A DNA stretch of 6,144 nucleotides from an uncultured Rubrobacteraceae bacterium. Lineage in GTDB: Bacteria; Actinomycetota; Rubrobacteria; Rubrobacterales; Rubrobacteraceae. The position numbers and the translations under genes were made by a program. The notes under the pieces were generated by a model. That model was given only the letters and a program-made list of their open reading frames with translations. It was not told the DNA's origin and ran no database searches. Within the stretch, counting starts at the first letter, position 1. Each line of letters begins with the position of its first letter. Below are positions 1 to 5,108 of the stretch, piece by piece. The stretch is from NCBI GenBank assembly GCA_902806105.1, contig CADCVI010000184.1, positions 1 through 6,144 on the forward strand, in the 5' to 3' direction.

Positions 1-222
1 GATCAGGCCAGTCGTCGTCGTCTTGCCGTTGGTGCCCGTTACAGCGGCCGACCCGAGCGGGAGCCGCCGCGAGAGCTTGGCGAGAACGCCAGGGTCTACC
101 CTGCGGGCCACGACGCCGGGGATGGTGGATCCCCCGCCCCTGCCGAGCCTGCGGCTCGCGACCTGCGCCGCCCTGGCGGTTCCTATAGCGGCAGAGAGAC
201 GGACGTCTGGGATGAGGCTCAT
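1..222 (-). CDS. murT: MurT-like Mur ligase (lipid II isoglutaminyl synthase subunit), 5' part only
   Basis: Reading the minus strand from an ATG at 222-220 gives 74 residues open to the window edge, so the C-terminal part of the gene lies outside. Visible near the N-terminus is an RRLGRGGGSTIPG segment (about residues 24-36), followed by RVDPGVL. A Mur-ligase P-loop, VTGTNGKTTTT, lies at residues 61-71, with Lys67 as the nucleotide-binding lysine. In known Mur ligases this loop binds ATP. The short N-terminal part before the P-loop, with the GRGGG-(T/S)-xPG pattern, is characteristic of MurT. MurT works with the glutamine amidotransferase GatD to amidate the D-Glu of lipid II on the cytoplasmic face of the membrane. 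A gatD gene would be expected further left on this strand but cannot be seen. There is no Shine-Dalgarno sequence; a -10 box ends 7 nt before the ATG, which suggests a leaderless mRNA. FolC or another Mur ligase is the alternative but fits less well. Confidence 0.85.
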   Translation of the reverse strand, partial: MSLIPDVRLSAAIGTARAAQVASRRLGRGGGSTIPGVVARRVDPGVLAKLSRRLPLGSAAVTGTNGKTTTTGLI

Positions 223-229
223 GGGACGG

Positions 230-235
230 ATTATA
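230..235 (-). promoter_or_regulatory. -10 box (TATAAT) of murT, placed for a leaderless transcript
   Basis: The minus strand reads TATAAT at 235-230, a perfect -10 consensus. Its last T is 7 nt upstream of the murT ATG at 222, so transcription would start at about 222-223, on or next to the start codon. No good -35 hexamer is seen at 16-18 bp; that position is covered by the palindrome at 243-258. The lack of a ribosome binding site agrees with leaderless translation. The start site is inferred. Confidence 0.55.
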
Positions 236-242
236 TGGACCC

Positions 243-258
243 GCGCAAGGCCTTGCGC
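243..258. promoter_or_regulatory. 16-bp perfect palindrome, candidate operator between murT and the SnoaL-like gene
   Basis: GCGCAAGGCCTTGCGC is its own reverse complement over all 16 bases. It lies 7 bp upstream of the murT -10 box, overlapping where its -35 would be, and 63 bp before the start of the divergent SnoaL-like gene. That position suits a dimeric repressor or activator controlling one or both genes. The regulator is unknown and the site could be a chance palindrome in GC-rich DNA. Confidence 0.35.
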
Positions 259-321
259 ACGGACCCTCTCCGAACGGCTTCTCGGTCTTTGCGGCAGCGA
301 AACACCTTGCGGGAGCAGAAC

Positions 322-699
322 ATGGCGCTTATGCGCAGGTTTAGCGAGCCCAGGGCCAACAAGGACCCGGAGGCCATGATGGAGTGCCTGACAGAGGACA
401 TCGTCTGGCGTTACCCGGGGCGCAACGTCTTCTCCCGGGAGTATCGGGGCAAGGAGGACGTCGCGGGCTTTTTCCGGGGCCTGCGGGATGCCACCGGGGA
501 CAGCTTCTCCTCGGAGGTCGGGCGGATACTGGTCGACGAGACCGCAGCCCTCGTGCACGAGCTTCCGCGCGGCACCACCGGCGGGAAGAGCCTGGAGTGG
601 GAGACCTTGCTCATGTCCCGGCTGCGCGACGGCAAGATCGCGGAAGTCAAGGCCTTCCAGCGCACCCAGTACGAGCTCGACGAATGGTGGAACTCGTAA
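322..699 (+). CDS. SnoaL/NTF2-like (ketosteroid isomerase-like) domain protein, 125 aa
   Basis: The protein has the layout of a single small cone-shaped NTF2/SnoaL domain. An N-terminal helix contains MRRFSEPRANKDPEAM (residues 4-19). It is followed by LTEDIVWRYPGRN (23-35), a YRGKEDVAGFF helix (41-51), and strands around residues 66-80 and 90-99. The usual C-terminal pattern of this family is present as LRDGKIAEVKAF (101-112), followed by YELDEWW. The length of 125 residues is typical. Members are either small enzymes (isomerases, hydratases, cyclases) or non-enzymatic ligand-binding proteins, so no substrate can be assigned. The ATG at 322 was chosen because GGGAG lies at 311-315, 6 nt upstream. 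An in-frame ATG at 235 would add 29 arginine-rich residues, has no ribosome binding site and overlaps the murT -10 box, so it is less likely. The gene is divergent from murT and convergent with the next gene. Confidence 0.8.
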   Translation: MALMRRFSEPRANKDPEAMMECLTEDIVWRYPGRNVFSREYRGKEDVAGFFRGLRDATGDSFSSEVGRILVDETAALVHELPRGTTGGKSLEWETLLMSRLRDGKIAEVKAFQRTQYELDEWWNS

Positions 700-822
700 G
701 GGCCGGGAGACCGCCGCGTGCCCGGGACGGGACCGCGGCCGGCGCCTTGCGCCCGACGCTCCGGGAAGGCCCCAGGCACGAACTTCGCGTAGGGCTTACC
801 TTCCATCAGCCCCTCTGGGGTC
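700..822. other. Convergent intergenic gap with small GC hairpins, no clear terminator
   Basis: This gap separates the ends of two convergent genes. It holds a 5-bp stem GGCGC-CTT-GCGCC (741-753), a weak CCCC-TCT-GGGG hairpin (810-820), and one copy of a 14-bp repeat (778-791). None is followed by a T tract on either strand, so a standard intrinsic terminator is not supported. Confidence 0.4.
778..791 (+). repeat. 14-bp direct repeat, copy 1
   Basis: ACGAACTTCGCGTA is identical to the copy at 1205-1218 and in the same orientation. Both copies are in intergenic DNA, on either side of the 67-aa gene. Flanking bases are not conserved. Function unknown. Confidence 0.5.
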
Positions 823-1026
823 CTACCCGGCGGTTCGCCGGGTGAGGAGCCTCTCGGCCTCGCGCGCCTGGCTGTGGCCCAGCCGTTCGATCTCCTTCAG
901 GGCGCCCGACACCAGCTCGTCGTCCGGCCCTCCGGAGAGGCCGCCGCTCGCCCCTTGTGCCAGCGACTGGTACCTCTGGGCGTCCTCCAGCATGCTGCGC
1001 AGCACGTCTTGCAAGGATGTTGCCAT
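823..1026 (-). CDS. Small helical protein of unknown function, 67 aa
   Basis: I do not recognise this family. The protein begins MATSLQDVLRSMLEDAQRYQ, continues with a flexible glycine/serine-rich stretch (about residues 25-34, GASGGLSGGP), then a second charged helix (DDELVSGALKEIERLGHSQAREAERLL), and ends RRTAG. It has no signal peptide, membrane segment or cysteine, so it is probably cytoplasmic with two helices. The ATG at 1026 is supported by AGGAGG at 1041-1036, 9 nt upstream. An in-frame ATG at 1077 would add 17 residues but lies only a few bases from the predicted transcription start. A near-consensus promoter, a clear ribosome binding site and good G/C at third codon positions argue that it is a real gene despite its size. 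It lies downstream of the large membrane protein on the same strand, but the 350-bp gap and its own promoter suggest independent expression. Confidence 0.65.
   Translation of the reverse strand: MATSLQDVLRSMLEDAQRYQSLAQGASGGLSGGPDDELVSGALKEIERLGHSQAREAERLLTRRTAG
825..843. terminator. 8-bp perfect hairpin at the end of the 67-aa gene, possible bidirectional terminator
   Basis: ACCCGGCG and CGCCGGGT pair perfectly around a GTT loop (stem 825-832 with 836-843). It covers the last codons of the minus-strand gene, whose TAG stop is at 825-823. For the plus-strand SnoaL-like gene it lies about 125 nt past the stop. It lacks a T tract in both directions, so it may be only a coding-sequence palindrome. 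Confidence 0.25.
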
Positions 1027-1035
1027 CTTCGGTCG

Positions 1036-1041
1036 CCTCCT
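1036..1041 (-). promoter_or_regulatory. Ribosome binding site deciding the start of the 67-aa protein
   Basis: AGGAGG on the minus strand lies 9 nt before the ATG at 1026. It is the full anti-16S consensus and favours this start over the upstream in-frame ATG at 1077. Confidence 0.7.
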
Positions 1042-1054
1042 CGGGTAATGCCTC

Positions 1055-1073
1055 GTGTTACTATGTGTAAAAC
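1055..1073. promoter_or_regulatory. Interrupted inverted repeat in the 5' leader of the 67-aa gene, candidate operator
   Basis: GTGTTAC (1055-1061) and GTAAAAC (1067-1073) are inverted copies with one mismatch, separated by TATGT. The site lies about 10-28 nt downstream of the predicted transcription start and is AT-rich against a GC-rich background. This is a common arrangement for a repressor-binding site, but the role is inferred. Confidence 0.3.
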
Positions 1074-1089
1074 GCATATAGAGAAAGCG

Positions 1090-1118
1090 ATGCTACCTCC
1101 CCGGCTCGGGGGTGTCAA
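1090..1118 (-). promoter_or_regulatory. Strong housekeeping-type promoter of the 67-aa gene
   Basis: The minus strand reads TTGACA (1118-1113, perfect -35), then exactly 17 bp, then TAGCAT (1095-1090, four of six matches to TATAAT including TA and the final T). The start would be near 1083, giving a leader of about 57 nt before the ATG at 1026. The spacer contains the inverted repeat CCCCG-GCT-CGGGG (1099-1111), which could be a regulator site between the two promoter elements. Confidence 0.65.
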
Positions 1119-1376
1119 CCGCACCGGTCCGGGGAATTTTCGCGTTCCGGTACGAGGGCGGCCCCGGTCCGAGCCGTATCGGGATCGATCGGACCTGGTA
1201 CCGGACGAACTTCGCGTAACCGCTGAGCGCGAGGTACGAGGAGCGTGGCTTTGTCGCGTTTCCTATGGGACCTTGCTCGCGGCTTTCCCTCAGAGATTGT
1301 GCTGCGCGCCGTACCAGAGAGGCAGAAGGCTCTCTCTTCGATCCCGACTCGGCTACCACCGCACCTGGCCGCGGCT
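1119..1376. other. Stretch without a gene between the GT-C-like gene and the promoter of the 67-aa gene
   Basis: No reading frame here has both a start and coding character. It holds a hairpin AGAGAG...CTCTCT (1316-1335, a 6-bp stem, then one G-G mismatch and a C-G pair) about 40 nt past the stop of the membrane-protein gene, with no T tract. It also holds the second copy of a 14-bp direct repeat (1205-1218). The hairpin may help end the upstream transcript, but this is weak. Confidence 0.4.
1205..1218 (+). repeat. 14-bp direct repeat, copy 2
   Basis: Identical to the copy at 778-791 and in the same orientation, in the gap downstream of the large membrane-protein gene. Confidence 0.5.
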
Positions 1377-3548
1377 TCACGACCCGGTAGCCGCTGGCGG
1401 TGCGACGTCGCGGGGCCTGTCGGAGCCCCGGGCGGGCGGGCCGAGCTTTTGGAGGTCCACCGCGTAGAGGCCGTACTTCTTCCGGGGGGCGCCTTCCACG
1501 GCCGAGAAACCGGGCAGGGTCTTCAGCCGTTCGTCGAGCGGGCCTCCAGCGTAGACCATCAGGTAGTCCACCCCGTGGCGGCGCAGTATCTCGTGGGCTT
1601 CCGCGTCGAGGGTTGGGCCGAAAAAGAAGCGGTGAACGTCCCAGTAGCGGCGGGGGATACCCAACTCCGAGCCGGCCCTGCGCTCCAGCTCCTCGCGGTC
1701 CCGGATCATGCCCTCTCCCCGCTGGCTTACTACATCCAACGAGGTCGAGTAGGCGGGGATTACGTTGTTGGCGCTGTCGCGCGCGAGCAGGACGCCGTCC
1801 CCTTCGAGGTTGTCCCGAAGCCAGGGGAAGACGGGGTCGGGGTGGTAGTTCGGGGTGCGCGCGACCTCGAACTCGCGGTAGAGGCCCACGGCCTTCGCCA
1901 CGGCGGGGGTCGCGGCGACCGCCATCAGAACGGCCGCGAGCGCCAGCGGCAACGCCCGGGTCGCGCCGCGTCCGATCCCGAGCCCTCCCAGACGGGTCTC
2001 CGCGTAACCAAAGGCCTCCCACGCCATCCAGCCGACCGTCAGCAGGCCGAGGAGGGGGATCGGCCAGGCCAGGCGCCACAGCAGGCCCGGCACTATCATC
2101 TCCTCCCCCACGAACGTGGCGACCGGCGGCACATAGACCGCGACGCCAACCACGACCAGACCGCCGAGGAGGAGTTGGGCGGCGGGGCCGGCCCTTATCC
2201 GCCGCAACAAGAAGGGGACGCCCAGCACGTACGCCCCGAGCATCACCGGGTTCAGCAGCAGCCAGGGGTGCATCATGTACGAGCCGTCGTCGAACTCGTA
2301 GATGTGCCGCCAGCTCTCCGTGATGAACACCGTGTACTCGAGCACCGCGGGCGGGGTCGCGTTGATGTCCGCGGAGAACAGCACGGCGGCGGGCGACTCG
2401 CCGGCGAAGAGCAAGAGCAGGGGACCGAGGACCACGCTCCACATCGCAAGCGCCAGGGCCGCCATTCCCGCCCAGGCCGTCCTCCGTCGTGGGTTGGTCG
2501 CCACGTGCGCCAGCCCGAAGCCGAGCATGCACAACCCGAGGGGTGCCAGCACCGAAGGGTGCACGGCCACCGTCGTCCAGCACATGAAAGCGAAGAGGCC
2601 AAGATAGCGTAGCTTGCGGCCCTCCACGAAGAGCGCGGCGGAGAGGAGCGCCACGGGCAGGATGAGGAACCTGGCGGCGTGCTTGTCCTCCGCTATGCGG
2701 ACGGCGAGCTCCACCCCGACGTTGTGAACCGAAGGCTCGATAAACACCACGTGAAACAGGGCGTAGACGGTGGCCGAGAGGACCGCCGCCCGCTCACTCT
2801 TCAGAAGGGCCCGGGCCAGGGCGTAGACGGCAAGCAAGGCCACGACGACCAGCGTCGGGGTCAGGTACCTGAGCACCATCTCTATGGGGTCCAGACCGGA
2901 GACGCGGGAGAGGGCGGCCTGCTCCAGCAGCCACCCGTTCACCTTCACTCGCGACAGCTCGGCGGTCCTCTCGCCGAAATACGGGTCGCGCAGCGCGAGC
3001 CTCTCCGCCCCCATGAAGTCTCTCACCCACGACAGGTAGACCCACGCGTCGTCGTAGTTACTCGGCACCCTCCTCGTGGCAACAAAGGCCAGGCCCCCGC
3101 CCAGTAAAGCCAGGGGCGCCCACAGCCAGCCGGCCGGAGGCCCGTGCGTCCTATCGTCCCCGTCCGCGTCAGTCCAGGCCTCCGGCGCGGGCGTCCCCGC
3201 CCGCAGGACCCTCCAGCCTGCCACCGCGAGGGAGACCGCCAGCACCGCTCCCGAGGCCCAGAGGTAGGACTCGATGCTCCGGTGCAAGATCAGGGACGGC
3301 ACCCCCAGGAGGGCGAAAACGCCCGTGCTGACGGCGAACGCGACGGGCGCCACGGCCAGACCCGAGATGGAGTCCCCAAAAAACCAGTGCGTTATGAGCA
3401 CCCCGGGTGCCATGAAGAGCAGGAGGGTCGCGACGAAGGCAACCGGAGGCGCGGCTTCGGCGACGGCCCGCAGGGGTGCGAGCAGGGCAACGGCCGCAAC
3501 GCTCGACAGCAGGATCAAGGCGTCCGGGGATCTGACGCGGCGGGCCAA
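1377..3548 (-). CDS. Large polytopic membrane protein, GT-C glycosyltransferase-like, 723 aa
   Basis: The protein has about a dozen hydrophobic segments, at roughly residues 12-30, 34-56, 62-85, 95-112, 140-157, 228-247, 254-272, 293-308, 313-350, 359-385, 432-448, 456-478, 485-505 and 530-552. A soluble domain of about 150 residues (553-700) and a low-complexity tail follow. After the fifth segment is an acidic pair, SNYDDAWVYLSWV (163-175, Asp166-Asp167). GT-C enzymes carry catalytic acidic residues in an extracytoplasmic loop at a similar place. Other family-like marks are RIAEDKHAARFLILP (284-298), VHPS (329-332), WRLAWPIPLL (491-500), and a C-terminal HGVDYLMVYAGG (658-669). This suggests a lipid-linked-sugar transferase or an orphan relative acting in envelope glycan assembly; donor and acceptor are unknown. 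The start is TTG at 3548, supported by GGAGGT at 3559-3554, 5 nt upstream. The gene is divergent from the HtrA gene. Confidence 0.85.
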   Translation of the reverse strand: MARRVRSPDALILLSSVAAVALLAPLRAVAEAAPPVAFVATLLLFMAPGVLITHWFFGDSISGLAVAPVAFAVSTGVFALLGVPSLILHRSIESYLWASGAVLAVSLAVAGWRVLRAGTPAPEAWTDADGDDRTHGPPAGWLWAPLALLGGGLAFVATRRVPSNYDDAWVYLSWVRDFMGAERLALRDPYFGERTAELSRVKVNGWLLEQAALSRVSGLDPIEMVLRYLTPTLVVVALLAVYALARALLKSERAAVLSATVYALFHVVFIEPSVHNVGVELAVRIAEDKHAARFLILPVALLSAALFVEGRKLRYLGLFAFMCWTTVAVHPSVLAPLGLCMLGFGLAHVATNPRRRTAWAGMAALALAMWSVVLGPLLLLFAGESPAAVLFSADINATPPAVLEYTVFITESWRHIYEFDDGSYMMHPWLLLNPVMLGAYVLGVPFLLRRIRAGPAAQLLLGGLVVVGVAVYVPPVATFVGEEMIVPGLLWRLAWPIPLLGLLTVGWMAWEAFGYAETRLGGLGIGRGATRALPLALAAVLMAVAATPAVAKAVGLYREFEVARTPNYHPDPVFPWLRDNLEGDGVLLARDSANNVIPAYSTSLDVVSQRGEGMIRDREELERRAGSELGIPRRYWDVHRFFFGPTLDAEAHEILRRHGVDYLMVYAGGPLDERLKTLPGFSAVEGAPRKKYGLYAVDLQKLGPPARGSDRPRDVAPPAATGS

Positions 3549-3553
3549 TCGCT

Positions 3554-3559
3554 ACCTCC
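3554..3559 (-). promoter_or_regulatory. Ribosome binding site selecting a TTG start for the GT-C-like gene
   Basis: GGAGGT on the minus strand lies 5 nt before the TTG at 3548-3546. This near-perfect Shine-Dalgarno sequence makes TTG the likely start codon. Confidence 0.65.
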
Positions 3560-3583
3560 GGTGCGACGCGTGGGTTGCGGGAG

Positions 3584-3612
3584 AGGTTACAGGTCTCTAC
3601 GCCGGCGCTCAA
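3584..3612 (-). promoter_or_regulatory. Possible promoter of the GT-C-like gene
   Basis: The minus strand reads TTGAGC (3612-3607), a 17-bp spacer ending in TG, then TAACCT (3589-3584). Transcription would start near 3577 and give a leader of about 29 nt that contains the ribosome binding site. The -10 match is only moderate (TA and final T). Confidence 0.4.
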
Positions 3613-3733
3613 GCTCCCGGACAAGCGATGGTCCTCCGGGTGACTCTCCGGCATGGGAGCGTCCGCTCCGGTCAGGGTAACCTGGCCGTTCTTCCGGGTG
3701 GCGCAGGTCCGGCCGCGCGGTAGAAAGTGTCGC

Positions 3734-4741
3734 ATGGAGATCTTCGAGAACCTTTCGGCCAGTTCGAGGCTGGAGAAGCCCGCGCTCGACGCCTACTCGC
3801 GGGCCGTACGCGACGTGACGGAGACGCTCGAGCCGGCCGTGATCTCGCTCGGCCTCCAGGACGGCCGCGGCGGCGGGAGCGGCGTGGTCCTCGGCACGGA
3901 TGGGACCACGGCCACGGCCGTCACCAACAGCCACGTAGTGCGCGGCCTCGGCAGCGCCGGCGGCCGGCGCGACGGCGGCGGCGAGATGAGGGTCACGTTC
4001 TCCGACGGGACGTCGGTCCCGGCGGAGGTGCTCGGCGACGACCCGCCGAGCGACCTCGGGGTGGTCCGCTTCACGCCGGAGGATGAACCGGTCGTCGCGG
4101 CGCTCGGCGAGGCCGAGAACCTCGTAGTCGGCCAGCTCGTCGTCGCCATCGGGAGCCCTCTGGGCTTCCAGAGCACGGTGACGGCCGGGGTGGTGAGCGC
4201 GCTCGGACGCTCCATCCGGGGCCAGGAAGGGCGCCCGATCGAGAACGTCATCCAGACGGACGCCGCCATCAACCCGGGCAACTCCGGCGGACCTCTGGCC
4301 GAGGCATCCGGCAGGGTCGTCGGCATCAACACCGCCATAATCGGCGGCGCCCAGGGCATAGGCTTCGCCGTGCCGGTCTCGGGCGCCTTCAGGCGCCTCG
4401 TCTTCTCCCTCGTAACGGAGGGGCGGCGTCGTCGTCGCCACCCAGCCGGCGCGCGGCGGCGTCGGCGGGGGCGCGGGCGTGCGCGAGGTTCCCCCCAACG
4501 GCCCCGCCCGCAGGGCCGGCGTCCGCCCGGGGGACGTGATCGTGGGCCTCGGCGACAGGCCCGTCCGCTCCAACGGCGACCTCCTCGCCCTCCTGGACGA
4601 GTCGGCCATAGGCCGCGACATGGAGCTGAAAGTCCTCAGAAAGGGCAAAGAGCTCTCGCTCACCGTGCGCCCCCGCGAACAGGAATAATAGCCGACAGCT
4701 TTCAGCGGTCAGCCAGCATGGCCAACCAGGTCCAGAGGTGA
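3734..4741 (+). CDS. htrA: HtrA/DegP-type serine protease, catalytic domain intact, frame broken before the PDZ domain
   Basis: From the ATG at 3734 the first 230 residues form a trypsin-like HtrA domain. Gly-rich GGGSGVVL (47-54) is followed by TNSHVV with His67, PSDLGVV with Asp107, GSPLGF (140-145), AINPGNSGGPL with Ser184, and GIGFAVPV (208-215). The complete His-Asp-Ser triad implies an active endopeptidase for damaged or misfolded proteins. No signal peptide or membrane anchor is seen, so it looks cytoplasmic. After SLVTEG (about 4420) this frame turns into an arginine/proline-rich out-of-frame tail, stopping at 4741 (335 residues). The PDZ domain continues in another frame to 4688. Removing one G from the GGGG run at 4420-4423 joins them. 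The intended gene is therefore probably 3734-4688, either broken by mutation or affected by a sequence error. There is no strong ribosome binding site before 3734. An in-frame ATG at 3653 would add 27 non-family residues and is less likely. Confidence 0.8.
   Translation: MEIFENLSASSRLEKPALDAYSRAVRDVTETLEPAVISLGLQDGRGGGSGVVLGTDGTTATAVTNSHVVRGLGSAGGRRDGGGEMRVTFSDGTSVPAEVLGDDPPSDLGVVRFTPEDEPVVAALGEAENLVVGQLVVAIGSPLGFQSTVTAGVVSALGRSIRGQEGRPIENVIQTDAAINPGNSGGPLAEASGRVVGINTAIIGGAQGIGFAVPVSGAFRRLVFSLVTEGRRRRRHPAGARRRRRGRGRARGSPQRPRPQGRRPPGGRDRGPRRQARPLQRRPPRPPGRVGHRPRHGAESPQKGQRALAHRAPPRTGIIADSFQRSASMANQVQR
4419..4688 (+). pseudogene. PDZ domain of the HtrA protease, detached by a frameshift
   Basis: In the frame one base on from the catalytic domain, coding-like sequence runs from about 4419 to a TAA at 4686-4688. 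It starts GGVVVATQPARGG, then gives REVPPNGPARRAGVRPGDVIVGLGDRPV and SNGDLLALLDE, and ends with ELKVLRKGKELSLTVRP. The GPA-RAG-(V/L)RPGDVI pattern and the closing strand are classic for the PDZ domain that follows the protease in HtrA. Third codon positions are almost all G or C, as expected for true coding sequence. The linker is shorter than usual, because the common (V/R)RRxYLG segment of HtrA is not visible. A GTG at 4479 preceded by GGGGG could in principle start a free PDZ fragment of 69 residues. Confidence 0.75.
4691..4713 (-). repeat. Intergenic AGCTTTCAGC-type repeat, left copy
   Basis: GCCGACAGCTTTCAGC (4691-4706) is an inverted copy of 4842-4857, with 14 of 16 bases matching and a common 10-bp core. 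Both copies also carry a GTCAGC/GCTGAC end. It begins 2 nt after the stop of the PDZ frame. The sequence resembles the AGCT-rich intergenic repeats seen in many GC-rich genomes; copy number here cannot be judged. Confidence 0.5.
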
Positions 4742-4773
4742 CAACCGGGCGACTGTGGACCAGACTTGATCGG

Positions 4774-4779
4774 TAGAAT
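4774..4779 (+). promoter_or_regulatory. Possible -10 box upstream of the HMA-like operon
   Basis: TAGAAT matches five of six bases of the -10 consensus. It would start transcription near 4786, giving a leader of about 86 nt that begins with the hairpin AGGGC-GTCGA-GCCCT (4787-4801). No good -35 is seen at the right distance, so the promoter is tentative. Confidence 0.3.
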
Positions 4780-4827
4780 GGTGACGAGGGCGTCGAGCCC
4801 TTCTGCCATGCCGACAAGAAGCTTATA

Positions 4828-4857
4828 GCTGACTGCCAACAGCTGAAAGCTGCCGAC
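4828..4857 (+). repeat. Intergenic AGCTTTCAGC-type repeat, right copy (inverted)
   Basis: GCTGAC (4828-4833) and, after 8 nt, GCTGAAAGCTGCCGAC (4842-4857) form the inverted partner of the left copy. It ends 3 nt before the ribosome binding site of the next gene. Adjacent AGCT-TAT-AGCT (4820-4830) adds to the palindromic character. Confidence 0.5.
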
Positions 4858-4871
4858 CGAAGGGAGGCACG

Positions 4872-5108
4872 ATGCCAGACGTGGCTTTCGTGGTGAAGGA
4901 CGTCTCCGACGCGGAGGACGCCGAGAGGTTAGAGCGCGCCCTCACGCGCCTGGACTTCGTCGACCTCGTCAACGTAGACGGGGAGAAGGGCCTGGTCGCC
5001 GTCTCCTACAGCGGCGGCGAGGCCGAGCAGGAGAGGATCGAGGGGGCCATAGCGGAGGCCGGCCACGACGTCGAGCCGTCCCCCGGCGCGGATCCCTCGG
5101 TTGACTGA
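4872..5108 (+). CDS. HMA-like (heavy-metal-associated fold) small protein without the CxxC motif, 78 aa
   Basis: The sequence follows the beta-alpha-beta-beta-alpha-beta pattern of HMA domains. Strand VAFVVKDV (4-11) is followed by a helix with ERLERAL (18-24), strands FVDLVNVDGEKGLVAVSY (29-46), helix ERIEGAIAEAG (54-64), and a final HDV. Aligned on the helix (...L20-x-x-A23-L24), the two cysteines that bind Cu or Zn in the family fall on Asp13 and Asp16, and the protein has no cysteine at all. It therefore probably does not bind soft metals; a structural, regulatory or protein-binding role is inferred. The ATG at 4872 has AGGGAGG at 4861-4867, 4 nt upstream. The stop overlaps the start of the next gene by 8 nt, so the two are likely co-translated. 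The acidic C-terminal tail (residues 69-78) is probably disordered. Confidence 0.75.
   Translation: MPDVAFVVKDVSDAEDAERLERALTRLDFVDLVNVDGEKGLVAVSYSGGEAEQERIEGAIAEAGHDVEPSPGADPSVD

Noticed and set aside
235..321. Extension of the SnoaL-like protein to an upstream ATG at 235
   Set aside because: It has no ribosome binding site, overlaps the murT -10 box and adds 29 arginine-rich residues not typical of the family. The ATG at 322 has GGGAG 6 nt upstream.
1093..2583. A 496-codon minus-strand open frame overlapping the large membrane protein
   Set aside because: It is arginine, glycine and proline rich with no family pattern. The other minus-strand frame (1377-3548) has clear membrane helices and a good ribosome binding site. 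Long shadow frames are common in GC-rich DNA.
1245..2612. A 455-codon plus-strand open frame antisense to the membrane protein
   Set aside because: Low-complexity His, Arg, Gly and Gln composition and no ribosome binding site or domain; a shadow of the true minus-strand gene.
4415..4440. Programmed frameshifting in htrA
   Set aside because: No X-XXY-YYZ slippery heptamer and no obvious stimulatory structure were found. A single extra G in a homopolymer explains the change more simply.
3587..4663. A 358-codon minus-strand open frame antisense to htrA
   Set aside because: The plus strand carries an unmistakable HtrA domain, and the antisense product has no recognisable motifs.
4787..4804. Intrinsic terminator after htrA (AGGGC-GTCGA-GCCCT then TCT)
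   Set aside because: The stem has only 5 bp, the T tract is just two bases, and it lies downstream of a possible -10 box, so it is more likely part of the next leader.
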